From Oligoflexales bacterium (GTDB lineage Bacteria > Bdellovibrionota_B > Oligoflexia > Oligoflexales > RGVZ01): DNA of 34,800 bases. The notes below the pieces were generated by a model. The model did no database searches and was not told the origin of the DNA. It saw nothing but the letters and a program-made list of their open reading frames with translations. Location: contig CANILH010000028.1 of NCBI GenBank assembly GCA_947468665.1, positions 1-34,800 of the forward strand. The letters run 5' to 3'. Both the position numbers and the translations under genes were made by a program. This document shows positions 9,285 to 18,810 of this stretch, piece by piece; the first letter of the stretch is position 1, and the number at the start of each line of letters is the position of its first letter.

Positions 9285-10015
9285 TAATTCCCCCTGACCT
9301 CAGTAACTAGCACGGTGATATTGTCTCGCCCGCCCGCAGCATTAGCTGCCGCGATCAAAAGCCCAGGCAAGGCATCAACATTTTGCGAATTGTTCCGGAC
9401 AATATTCGCGATCTCCTGATCTGAAAGCATACCGTTCAACCCGTCCGAGCATGTGATAAACAGCTGCCCAGGCTTCAGCGGCATCTCGTAGATGTCAGCC
9501 TCGCAATGAGGGCCAAGACCAAGCGCCTTTACCAGTGCCTCATCCTTGGCTCCCGGGAGAACTTGCTCAGCTCGCAGCCACCCCCTGGCCGCGAATGTCC
9601 CGACGTTATGATCAATGGTCAATTGGAAAATTTGCTCGTCCTGAACCAGATACGTGCGACTGTCGCCAATATGCGCCAGATGCAGCCTGTCACCCACGAA
9701 AGCCAGGCAGTTCATGGTGGTGCCCATTCCCTCGATCTCCGGCTCAAGTTGCCCGCGGGCGAGAATGTCAGTGTTCAACTCATCGATTGATGTCACCAGG
9801 AAGCTATTAACCTCTCCATGGCGAATCATATCTACGCCCTGAAACGCCTTTTTCATTGAGTTCACAGCAATGGATGACGCAATCTCCCCACCCTTGCGGC
9901 CCCCTATGCCATCGGCAACGACGCCGAGACCGAGTGACTCGTCAAAAAAAATACTATCCTGATTGCCTTTTCGTTTGCGCCCGATGTCGGTGGCGCCAGC
10001 CATGCGAATACGCAT
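9284..10015 (-). CDS. PP2C-family Ser/Thr protein phosphatase
   Basis: Motifs GNQDSIFFDESLGLGVVADGIGGRKGGEIAS, MGTTM, LAHIGDSRTYL, CSDGLNGMLSD, GGRDNITVLV. ORF extends to 10054; MRIRMAGATDIG at 10015 is the more likely start. Confidence 0.9.
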   Translation of the reverse strand: MRIRMAGATDIGRKRKGNQDSIFFDESLGLGVVADGIGGRKGGEIASSIAVNSMKKAFQGVDMIRHGEVNSFLVTSIDELNTDILARGQLEPEIEGMGTTMNCLAFVGDRLHLAHIGDSRTYLVQDEQIFQLTIDHNVGTFAARGWLRAEQVLPGAKDEALVKALGLGPHCEADIYEMPLKPGQLFITCSDGLNGMLSDQEIANIVRNNSQNVDALPGLLIAAANAAGGRDNITVLVTEVRGN

Positions 10016-10218
10016 ATCATCCCCCAAAATTAAATGCCCGTGGATCCCTCGCATGTATCGGACTTTCTTGGCAAACCTTTATAATTTACCCTCCAGTTTC
10101 AGAGGGACTCCCGCCGGCCGGAACTCTGAGTTATGGTCAACAGTTGCCCGGTAGGGTATAGGGTGTCATGCAGGGCACCGGCCCAGTAATTTTTTGATTT
10201 CGCGAAAAAGAGGATTAA

Positions 10219-11376
10219 ATGTCAATGCCAACAGCAAAATGGAGCAAATTCGGAACCTCCATTTTTACCACGATGACCCAGGCCGCTATCAAGCACGATG
10301 CCGTAAACCTGGCACAGGGCTTTCCTAATTTTGATGGACCTGACGCCATAAAAGAAGCGGCCATAAAATCCATTCAGGGCAATTTCAACCAATATGCCCC
10401 ATCCACCGGTATCCCCCGGCTGCGGGAACTTCTTTCCGCCCGAATGGAAAAAACCTCGGGACTCACTTATAGTCCAGGGACTGAAATCACTGTTTTCTCG
10501 GGTGCTACTGAAGCTCTTTTCTGCTCGTTTCTCGCGTTTCTAAGTCATGGCGACGAGATCCTCACCTTTGCGCCGTATTTTGACTGTTATCCGGCCGGTG
10601 CGTTCGCCGCCGGCGCGAAACTGGTCGAGATTCCGCTCAGAACACCTGACTGGACCTTCACGAAAGAAGACCTTGCCTCACGCGTCACTCCAAAAACCCG
10701 CGCGATTCTGGTCAACACCCCCCACAACCCGACCGGGCGAGTTTTTACCCGTTCAGAGATGAACATGATCGCGGATGTAGCGAAAGAACATGATCTTCTG
10801 GTCATCACGGATGAGGTCTATGAGGAACTGGTCTTTGACAATCTGGCCTTTACGCGCATGGCAACCTTGCCAGGAATGCGCGAACGCACTGTTGTAATCT
10901 CAAGCACCGCTAAAACATATAGTCTTACCGGATGGAAAATCGGGTTTACCTACGCGCCTCCACACCTCACAAATGAACTGCGGGCCGTTCATCAGTTTAC
11001 GGTTTTTTGCGCCGCGACGCCCTTGCAGGCGGGGATTTGCGCTGCTCTGGAGCTGAATGACAATTACTATGAGACGCTTCGCCGGGAGTACCAGGAAAGA
11101 CGGGATTTTCTTTGTGATGGCCTCAAGTCAATCGGGTTTAAATTCCATAAACCGGAAGGCACCTATTTCGCGGTCGCTGACTACAGTCATATGTCTGACT
11201 TGACTGATCAGGACTTCGCGATGTGGCTTACCGAGACCAAAAAAGTCGCGGTCATCCCAACCAGCGTATTTTATAATAACCCGGCAGAAGCTGCGACTAA
11301 ACAGCGTTATGTGAGATTCGCTTTTTGCAAGGATCTGGCGACCCTAAAAACTGGTCTTGAGCGACTACGTCACTGA
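10219..11376 (+). CDS. class I/II pyridoxal-phosphate aminotransferase (methionine/kynurenine aminotransferase-like)
   Basis: 385 aa; NLAQGFPNFDGP, NTPHNPTGRVF, VITDEVYEELVFD, SSTAKTYSLTGWKIGF (PLP lysine motif). Confidence 0.93.
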   Translation: MSMPTAKWSKFGTSIFTTMTQAAIKHDAVNLAQGFPNFDGPDAIKEAAIKSIQGNFNQYAPSTGIPRLRELLSARMEKTSGLTYSPGTEITVFSGATEALFCSFLAFLSHGDEILTFAPYFDCYPAGAFAAGAKLVEIPLRTPDWTFTKEDLASRVTPKTRAILVNTPHNPTGRVFTRSEMNMIADVAKEHDLLVITDEVYEELVFDNLAFTRMATLPGMRERTVVISSTAKTYSLTGWKIGFTYAPPHLTNELRAVHQFTVFCAATPLQAGICAALELNDNYYETLRREYQERRDFLCDGLKSIGFKFHKPEGTYFAVADYSHMSDLTDQDFAMWLTETKKVAVIPTSVFYNNPAEAATKQRYVRFAFCKDLATLKTGLERLRH

Positions 11377-11387
11377 GTAGGTCTCAT

Positions 11388-12296
11388 TCAAGGGCTTGAC
11401 GCCTTCACCGCGCCCACGTTGAGGAGATCAACCCAACCGATATTTTCGGAAAAATACGGAGTCTTCGTGTTTGCCAGGCCCCGCATGGACCAAACCGCCA
11501 TGGCTGACGCCATAAACGCGTGAAACGCCTCAACACTCCCCGCTAACTCGTCAATACTTTCCTCTGAAATTTGAATACTAAGTGACGGCGCGCGTTCACT
11601 GACTTTTCGACTCGTTATCTCTGACAAAATCTCAGCGCGCAGGTCAAAGCCCTTTTCAAAGTTCCGGTACCCCCTGACCCAATCCGAGCCATCAAGTACC
11701 TTCCCCAATTGACTGAGTAAAAAAGGGACATTTGTCTCCTTGAGAATAATTTCTGGCAAAACCGCCCGGAGACGCCTTTGTAATGTTCTTGCCCGCACAA
11801 CGAGCGGCGCCAGATTGGCGCTGTAAGTCGGCTCCAAATTGCCGAATTCGACCCCCCGCCCGAACATGGCATCCCAGAGCCTGAGGTTCTGGGGGTTTAG
11901 CGGCCGCAGCTTATGCCCTCCTTTGCGAGCACGTTTCTGCTCTATAGACAACATCATCCCGACCGCCACATCCTCGCATCGCACGACACCAGGGCATACC
12001 GGCCGCTCACAGTTTACACACGGAGGCTCCGAAATAGGGCAGTCAACAAAAACTCCCGACACCGACGGCATAAGTTTTAAAATGTCAACAATACGTTCAT
12101 CAGAAAAGAGACTGCCAACCGAGCCAATTTTCTCATATAATGAAGAGAACTTAGCTTCTGATTGATTTAGTGTCAGAACCACGACGGATGATTTTTTGGC
12201 GTTGGGTCCGGACAAGTGAATCCCGACGACGGACGATTCATGACCAGAGGCTCCATGACGCATTGAGTCTTTAACAATTATCGAAGGGTGTTCCAT
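11388..12296 (-). CDS. hypothetical protein, possibly DUF429-like (predicted RNase H-fold) with a Cys cluster
   Basis: 302 aa; VVGIHLSGP..., VFVDCPISEPPCVNCERPVCPGVVRCEDVAV, LRLWDAMFGRG; family assignment tentative. Start may be internal. Confidence 0.6.
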   Translation of the reverse strand: MEHPSIIVKDSMRHGASGHESSVVGIHLSGPNAKKSSVVVLTLNQSEAKFSSLYEKIGSVGSLFSDERIVDILKLMPSVSGVFVDCPISEPPCVNCERPVCPGVVRCEDVAVGMMLSIEQKRARKGGHKLRPLNPQNLRLWDAMFGRGVEFGNLEPTYSANLAPLVVRARTLQRRLRAVLPEIILKETNVPFLLSQLGKVLDGSDWVRGYRNFEKGFDLRAEILSEITSRKVSERAPSLSIQISEESIDELAGSVEAFHAFMASAMAVWSMRGLANTKTPYFSENIGWVDLLNVGAVKASSP

Positions 12297-14045
12297 TTGA
12301 CCCGCCAGTTTTTAAATGTCGCTGTTACAATAATGCTAGCTGTTGCCGCTCCCGTCTTCAACGACGCAAAAAGCGCGCCAGAATCGCCACAGGGACGAAA
12401 CGCGGGCGCGGCTGCTCAGGCAGAGTTCGTGAAAGGCTCATGGGACACAGCGATCCCGCTTTTCAAAAAACATCTTCGCTTATTCCCAACCGACTATCAG
12501 GCATGGAATCAACTCGCCGCGTCGTACTACCACTCCGGGCAGGTCAAGCTATCCCTGGAAACATTGCAGCGCATACAGCATAACTCGCCAGACCGATCAT
12601 TCAATTTTTTCTATCAGGGCATGTGCGTCGCCGTGCTTGGTTCAGAGCAGAACGCGGTCAAATATTGGGAATTTGCCGCCAACTGGCAAGATGAATTCGG
12701 GGCTCACGCGACTTTTGAGATTGCTGTATCTGCCTACCGCGCGGGCGATGAGGAACGCGCGAAGAAGTGGCTTGTAACCTACCTACAGAAATTCCCAAGA
12801 GGTCCTGACGCTCAGACCGCTAAGGACCTCATAAAATCATACGATGACGGCAAGAAAATAGATCCCGTCAAAGGCTTTGACCGACCAGATCCCGATTTGA
12901 CCGTCTTCAAATATCATCCGTGGTCACTCTTCAAGATTCCGCATTTTTGGCGGGTTCAGGTCGGGTATGACTATGGCAGCACCACAGGCTACGAACCCGC
13001 CGGCACAGGAACAATCTCCCAAAGAGATGAGGTCAACGCCGCCATGATTGTCACCGCATCTATTGGTGTTGGACCAGTCCGCCAAAAAAACGCGACGTCG
13101 TTTGCTGGCTATACCTACAAACAAAATTGGTACTCCGAACCTGACGCGTTTCCTCTTTGGCTCCAGAACGGACTCAGCCTCGACTCATTACCTCTCAGAG
13201 GCGATATGATGGAACGCATCCATCAATTTTTCGGTGATGTCCGTAGACAGGTTAATGACAACCTCTGGCTAGGCGCATACGCAAGATTAGAGTACAGTCG
13301 GGTTGGATCCAGCTTTTTCCCGAGTCCAGATGACTCGAATCTGAAAATCGTCACTTCAGAAAATGACACGCAGTTATTAATCCCATGGGTTGGATGGACA
13401 TGGTCCCAAACGTCAAGATCCATGTTCTCGTTGTACCTTCGCAAGGAGCTTCACAACCAGAGTCCCGAGCACAGTAACAAGACATATGACATAACGGGTG
13501 CCTCCGGACAACCCGCGATGAGCTTCACCCTCAGTCACGCCCAGGACTTCCCATCCAAAAAAATAGAGACCACCTTTGACCTTTTTCAATATGAGTTTAT
13601 TTTTAATGATTACTGGCTTGATTACTCAAGAACCGGTGGTCTAGTCGCCGCTGACTATGAGATCTACAGAGGTATTGGCGCAGGCGCCCTTCTGGGCTTC
13701 TATCAGGACAAACATAAATTACCGCACATCAAAACCGGAAGCTGTGGCGCAAGCCCGACTACGGACGCCACGGGCTCTGAGACAGCTGATCCTCCCCATG
13801 TATCCTGTTCCAGAACCGATAGTGGCAACATGATGCAAGTCACGATATACTATAACAAAACACCGAATTTGCGCTTTGACTTCTCCTATCTGACGGTTGA
13901 GAACAGCAGCAATCTCAAAGTCTACTCAGAGACCAAAAGTGCCTTCCGGGCAAACGTGATTTGGGCGTTCCCCGGAACAAAACGGGTATCAAGAATGACA
14001 GAAAGATTCGCCGACGCGGCATTTACCAAGGACTCTGAACAATGA
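12288..14045 (+). CDS. TPR protein with predicted C-terminal outer-membrane beta-barrel
   Basis: 585 aa from GTG start; signal-like N-terminus, TPR region (AEFVKGSWDTAIPLFKKHLRLFPTDYQAWNQLAASYYHSGQVKLSLETL), then about 350 aa of strand-rich sequence. Confidence 0.75.
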   Translation: MFHLTRQFLNVAVTIMLAVAAPVFNDAKSAPESPQGRNAGAAAQAEFVKGSWDTAIPLFKKHLRLFPTDYQAWNQLAASYYHSGQVKLSLETLQRIQHNSPDRSFNFFYQGMCVAVLGSEQNAVKYWEFAANWQDEFGAHATFEIAVSAYRAGDEERAKKWLVTYLQKFPRGPDAQTAKDLIKSYDDGKKIDPVKGFDRPDPDLTVFKYHPWSLFKIPHFWRVQVGYDYGSTTGYEPAGTGTISQRDEVNAAMIVTASIGVGPVRQKNATSFAGYTYKQNWYSEPDAFPLWLQNGLSLDSLPLRGDMMERIHQFFGDVRRQVNDNLWLGAYARLEYSRVGSSFFPSPDDSNLKIVTSENDTQLLIPWVGWTWSQTSRSMFSLYLRKELHNQSPEHSNKTYDITGASGQPAMSFTLSHAQDFPSKKIETTFDLFQYEFIFNDYWLDYSRTGGLVAADYEIYRGIGAGALLGFYQDKHKLPHIKTGSCGASPTTDATGSETADPPHVSCSRTDSGNMMQVTIYYNKTPNLRFDFSYLTVENSSNLKVYSETKSAFRANVIWAFPGTKRVSRMTERFADAAFTKDSEQ

Positions 14046-14647
14046 AACAAAACATGGACACGCAATCGATCCTGAAAGAGTGCAAGGCATCACGCACTCC
14101 TGTTTTCATCTCAAGCAGCGGCCTTGATATTGCCTTTCAGACCGTGATCCAGTCAGTAGATGGCTCCTCGGTCATTTTGGAGAATATGGTCCGCCCACAA
14201 TACATATCCCGGTTCGCCAAAGGTGATAAATTTTTTCTTCAATGTAAAATGCTTCGATTTCAGTCTACGGACGTAATGCCACGAGGCTCATTGATGGCCT
14301 TCGCGGTTCAGGAAAACTCACTGATGGAGGAGACAAGGCAGTCAGAGCGGTTCATGTTTACTACGGACGAGAAGGTGCTAGCTGAAATAATCAACCCGTT
14401 CGACAACAAAACCATTCTCCGCCGGCACGTTATGGACATGTCGGCTACCGGACTCTCGCTACGGATCAACGAGGGCACAAGGCCATTCGCAGCGGGGATG
14501 AAATTACCGCAGGTGCGAGTCGCTATTGACGGAAAACACTGGACCACAGCTCAGGCCGAGGTCGTCTACAACCGCAAGTTTCTGGATCTTCAGGGTCATC
14601 TGCGCATACAGGTTGGTTTGAAATTTTTAAACAAAAAAAATCCCTGA
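14042..14647 (+). CDS. YcgR-like PilZ-domain protein
   Basis: 201 aa; RQSER (RxxxR) and DMSATGLSL (DxSxxG) c-di-GMP-binding motifs; N-terminal domain like YcgR N-domain; ATGA overlap with upstream gene. Confidence 0.8.
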   Translation: MKQNMDTQSILKECKASRTPVFISSSGLDIAFQTVIQSVDGSSVILENMVRPQYISRFAKGDKFFLQCKMLRFQSTDVMPRGSLMAFAVQENSLMEETRQSERFMFTTDEKVLAEIINPFDNKTILRRHVMDMSATGLSLRINEGTRPFAAGMKLPQVRVAIDGKHWTTAQAEVVYNRKFLDLQGHLRIQVGLKFLNKKNP

Positions 14648-14683
14648 CCCGGGTGACCTCACCTCATCATAAAGGAACGAACA

Positions 14684-16141
14684 TTGGCCAGTCCATACAG
14701 CAAGCTTGAGAAGTGGCAGCGCATGTACGTCAACCGTTCTCTCAACATGGAGCGGATCAAAGCGATCGGTTTTGACATGGATCACACCCTTGTCATGTAT
14801 AACCGCGAGGAGTTTGAATCACTGGCATTTCGCGAGACCCTTAAGAAGTTTATCGAGGCTGGTTACCCGGAAGAACTTGCTGGGCTAACTTTCAAGCCGA
14901 ATTTTTTGATACGCGGATTGCTTGTTGACATGGATCGCGGCAACCTCCTGAAAGTAGATGGTCATAAATACGTGAAGACGGCGTTTCACGGCACGAAGCC
15001 ACTCGACAAAGAAACACGCCACAAGCTCTACAATAGTGAGTCGTTCAAGGCGCAGGAGTTTCTGAGCGTTGATACATTTTTCGCGTTAAGCGAGGTGCAG
15101 CTTTTTGTCGAAATCGTAGACTTCATGGACGCGAACCCGAAAAAAATCCAAAAAACTTATCGCGAAATCTACGGTGATCTACGTCGTTTTATCGACCTCA
15201 GCCATGCCGACGGCAGCATTAAAAACGTCGTCATGGCTGATCCAGCGCGGTTTATCTGCAAAGACAAGCATCTCGCCACAGCCTTACTGCGCCTGATTGA
15301 CGGCGGGAAAACATTGTTTCTCCTTACTAATTCCGGATGGGAATATACAGATTGCATGATGCGCTACATTCTTGATGGCGAGCATGAGGAATTCACATCG
15401 TGGCGTGATTATTTTGACTACACGATTGTAGCCTCAGGTAAACCTGGATTTTTTACCGGAAGCCAGCCATTTCTCGAGGTGATGACTGACTCGGGGTTGC
15501 TTAAGACACTTTCTGGAAGCCTCATCCCGCGCCGTGTTTATCAGAGCGGCAACGCGACATTGCTGCAAAAGCTGACAAAATTCCGTGGCGATGAGATCTT
15601 GTATGTCGGCGATCATATTTTCGGCGATATCATGCAATCAAAAGGAAAACTTAACTGGCGGACTCTTCTCGTCGTCGAGGAGCTTGAACACGAGCTTGAG
15701 ACCCTTCAACTCCTTAAACCAGTATTTCAGGAAATCCAGCATAAAAATTACGAGCGCGAGGCACTCGACGAAGAAATTCAAATCACCAGATCCAAGATCA
15801 TGTCGATAAAACGCCATATCCAGATTGCCAATCGGGACGGTGACACCAAAAAATCTCACCATCTTGAAAAAGAACGCGAAAAGTACACCGAGAAACTTGC
15901 TGGCAAAACCCCAACTCTTGACCTGCTTGACAACGAGATCAGGGAATTACTCTCGAAGAAGGAGTCAACCTTGCACCCCATGTGGGGGGAACTCATGAAA
16001 GTGGGCCTTGAGCGCAGCCGTTTCGCTTACCAGGTAGAGGGGTTCGCTTGCGTGTATACGAGCCGTGTCAGCAATCTCCGTTTCTATAGCCCTCAAAAGC
16101 GTTTTTCCAGCTTTCATGATATTCTTCCACACGATCCTTGA
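14684..16141 (+). CDS. HAD-IG superfamily 5'-nucleotidase (cytosolic purine 5'-nucleotidase type)
   Basis: 485 aa; KAIGFDMDHTLVMYN, LFLLTNSGWEYTDCMM, ILYVGDHIFGDIMQSK. TTG start. Confidence 0.9.
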   Translation: MASPYSKLEKWQRMYVNRSLNMERIKAIGFDMDHTLVMYNREEFESLAFRETLKKFIEAGYPEELAGLTFKPNFLIRGLLVDMDRGNLLKVDGHKYVKTAFHGTKPLDKETRHKLYNSESFKAQEFLSVDTFFALSEVQLFVEIVDFMDANPKKIQKTYREIYGDLRRFIDLSHADGSIKNVVMADPARFICKDKHLATALLRLIDGGKTLFLLTNSGWEYTDCMMRYILDGEHEEFTSWRDYFDYTIVASGKPGFFTGSQPFLEVMTDSGLLKTLSGSLIPRRVYQSGNATLLQKLTKFRGDEILYVGDHIFGDIMQSKGKLNWRTLLVVEELEHELETLQLLKPVFQEIQHKNYEREALDEEIQITRSKIMSIKRHIQIANRDGDTKKSHHLEKEREKYTEKLAGKTPTLDLLDNEIRELLSKKESTLHPMWGELMKVGLERSRFAYQVEGFACVYTSRVSNLRFYSPQKRFSSFHDILPHDP

Positions 16142-16334
16142 GCCTCCGCGAAAACAGGCCCAATAGCCCAATAAAATCGGGCGGTCGCCAAAAGCTCCTA
16201 TTTTTCTCTTTTTTTGAACAGGAACCGCATACCGGCCGCACCCCAACCAGCGTTAACGTTTAGACAAATTTCTCCGATAAGCCGGGCATGGAAAATCGTT
16301 TTCAGCCACGCGGGTTCATTGGAGAAAATACGCA

Positions 16335-18794
16335 ATGAGTGGGCAACTCATCGGCAATCGTTATCGAGTCTTGCGCAAAATCGGCGAGGGCGGCATGGCC
16401 GTCATTCACATCGCTGTTGACGAGAAGCTCGGGCGTGATGTCGCGATCAAAATCCTCAAAGAGCGCTACGAGAATCACGACGAAATCCGCGTAAGATTCC
16501 AGCATGAGGCACGTGCGATCTCTGCCTTTGATCACCCAAACATATTGAAAATTTACGACTTTTCTGGCGAAAATTCCCGACAACTCTGGCTCGTGACCGA
16601 GCTCATCCACGGCAGAAACCTGGCGCAAATTCTCGAGACAACACCAAGTGGATGGCTACATCCGATTATCGCTGCGTCTATCACGCGGGAAATATGCCGG
16701 GCACTCGCGACCGCCCATGAGCACGGCATCGTACACCGCGACGTCAAACCAGAGAACGTCATGATTACCCATCACGGCACGGTTAAGCTCATGGATTTCG
16801 GGATCGCTAAAATTCAGCGCATCACCAGTATGACTCAGACTGGAATGTTTATGGGATCACCGAGTTACATGTCACCGGAGCAAGTCCGTGGGCGGGATAT
16901 TGATCATCGCAGCGATATCTACAGCCTTGGTGTGCTCTTTTACGAACTAATCACTGGAAAACTACCTTTCACAGGCACCTCAACGGCCGACATAGCCATG
17001 CGAATCCTGACGGGAGAATACTCGCACCCGAAATTTATCATGGCGGGGATTCCTGCGGAAATCGATCAGTGCATCACAAAATGCATGGAGCTCCTGCCTG
17101 ACAACCGGCCACAGTCAATTGGCGAGGTCGGAGAGCTCCTAGATCAAATACTTAGTGAAATGGGCCTTGAAAGCAGCCTGCAAGAACTTGAGCGATGTTT
17201 CAAGGATCCCAAGGCATACGGAGACCGCCTCGCGCGAATCCTCAAAGTTACCAATTCAAAGCCCGCACCTACCGCCATTGTGAGTGCGCATTTAAACTTT
17301 TTGAGCGACGCGATTAAATCCCCCATACCCCGACCAGACATCAGTGGCGAGAATCTGCCCGTCGCCTCCCATCGACGCGACCATTTACTGCCGCCTCGCT
17401 CTGTCCCGCATCTAAACAAAAAACCTCTATCGCCAGATCTGATTGCCGCTCACCTGCCGGAGCGTCGCCATCAGCAACGCATCGCGGAAGCGACAACCCG
17501 TATGTTGGCGCAGGCTGCGCAGTTCCAGAAAACTCAGATGCCCGCGCCGCGTCAGATTCAAGCTCCATCGCCTTTGCGCCAGCAGGTGCAAACGCCCGTT
17601 CAGCAACCCGCGGCCAATTACCCGCAAAGACCCAAAGAACTGGTCAGGCCACGGGAAAAACGCGCTGTTTCCCGTTTCGTCCCAATAGCTCCAAACCGAC
17701 AAGCGCATCGGATCCGGTATATCATTCACGAAACACACTCTGGCCATCAAAGCACTGGGTTTTTCTCAAAAATCGCACTCGCCTTGTTATTGCTTGCCTC
17801 CGTCAGTATCGTCTGGATTGGCACTAGCAGAAAGGCATCCAATCATTCAAAAAACAAAATTGGCAATCAGTCTAAAACAACACAACAAGAACCCTTTACA
17901 TCTAGACCAGCGGCACAAGATCAAACTTCAGTTACGCAGTCAGAATCCTCGCGCGACACCGCTGAATCATCTGCTGTGAGCGCTGCGAAGAAAGGCGCCG
18001 GGGCGGGAATCAAAGACCCGACCACGAAACCACAGACCCCGGACAAAAAGCCCTTGTCAGCACAGAGAGCTAATCGCGATAAAAATCCACGATCAAAAAC
18101 ACCTGATGCAAAAACGGCATCAACTCAACCCTCAGTCACAGCGATCAAGCAGCCGCAGACTCTGCAAACACCACCGGCAATCAGCCTGGTAGCGATGAAA
18201 CCTTCGCTCGATTCTCTGCCCCCTCAGGATACGGAAGTCGTCAGGGTCCCCCAACCTTCCCGCCCCCCCCCAGAGGCGCCGAAAAAGACGGAATCATCCG
18301 GAACAACAGCCATCGCGATCTCGAGTATGCCTGCAGCAGAGCTCTACATTGACGGTAAGCGACGCGGAACAACCAACGACCAGGGAACGTCCAGCGAGTG
18401 GATCGACGTCAGTTCCGGAGCGCACCGTGTGGAACTCAAGCGGTCAGGATTCGCCTCAAGAAGTGAGTCGATCACTACAAGCGGTGAGCCGCGGCAAAAA
18501 TTCGGCCCCTACACCCTTCAGCGGGGTGACATCGGCCTGACTCCCGCCACAGGATCTTACAGGCTGACGCTTGCCACTAACCTACCACCGGCGGATGTCA
18601 CCATCATTAATATAGATAGCCACGCAACCAAATACATTTCTCTCTCGCAATCCACTCAAACCATTAGCCTTGAACGGGCGGTTTATGAGGTGACCATGAA
18701 TCGCAAGGGAGATATCCGCAAGCGTCGCATCGATTTAACAGGGGCAGCGCAGCAGCTGACGTTCAGTGTTGAGTTTAAAGATCAGGGACATTGA
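16335..18794 (+). CDS. Ser/Thr protein kinase with C-terminal PEGA-like domain
   Basis: 819 aa; IGEGGMAVIHIAVDEKLGRDVAIKIL, HRDVKPENVMI, MDFGIAKI, GSPSYMSPEQVRG; TM segment IALALLLLASVSIVWIG; PEGA-like AELYIDGKRRGTTND...GAHRVELKRSGF. Confidence 0.93.
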   Translation: MSGQLIGNRYRVLRKIGEGGMAVIHIAVDEKLGRDVAIKILKERYENHDEIRVRFQHEARAISAFDHPNILKIYDFSGENSRQLWLVTELIHGRNLAQILETTPSGWLHPIIAASITREICRALATAHEHGIVHRDVKPENVMITHHGTVKLMDFGIAKIQRITSMTQTGMFMGSPSYMSPEQVRGRDIDHRSDIYSLGVLFYELITGKLPFTGTSTADIAMRILTGEYSHPKFIMAGIPAEIDQCITKCMELLPDNRPQSIGEVGELLDQILSEMGLESSLQELERCFKDPKAYGDRLARILKVTNSKPAPTAIVSAHLNFLSDAIKSPIPRPDISGENLPVASHRRDHLLPPRSVPHLNKKPLSPDLIAAHLPERRHQQRIAEATTRMLAQAAQFQKTQMPAPRQIQAPSPLRQQVQTPVQQPAANYPQRPKELVRPREKRAVSRFVPIAPNRQAHRIRYIIHETHSGHQSTGFFSKIALALLLLASVSIVWIGTSRKASNHSKNKIGNQSKTTQQEPFTSRPAAQDQTSVTQSESSRDTAESSAVSAAKKGAGAGIKDPTTKPQTPDKKPLSAQRANRDKNPRSKTPDAKTASTQPSVTAIKQPQTLQTPPAISLVAMKPSLDSLPPQDTEVVRVPQPSRPPPEAPKKTESSGTTAIAISSMPAAELYIDGKRRGTTNDQGTSSEWIDVSSGAHRVELKRSGFASRSESITTSGEPRQKFGPYTLQRGDIGLTPATGSYRLTLATNLPPADVTIINIDSHATKYISLSQSTQTISLERAVYEVTMNRKGDIRKRRIDLTGAAQQLTFSVEFKDQGH

Positions 18795-18810
18795 TAAAGG
18801 AATGAATTAA

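Noticed and set aside
10131-10218. Possible riboswitch before the aminotransferase
   Set aside because: Only a short GC inverted segment (CCGGT...ACCGG); no recognised aptamer core and no clear terminator.
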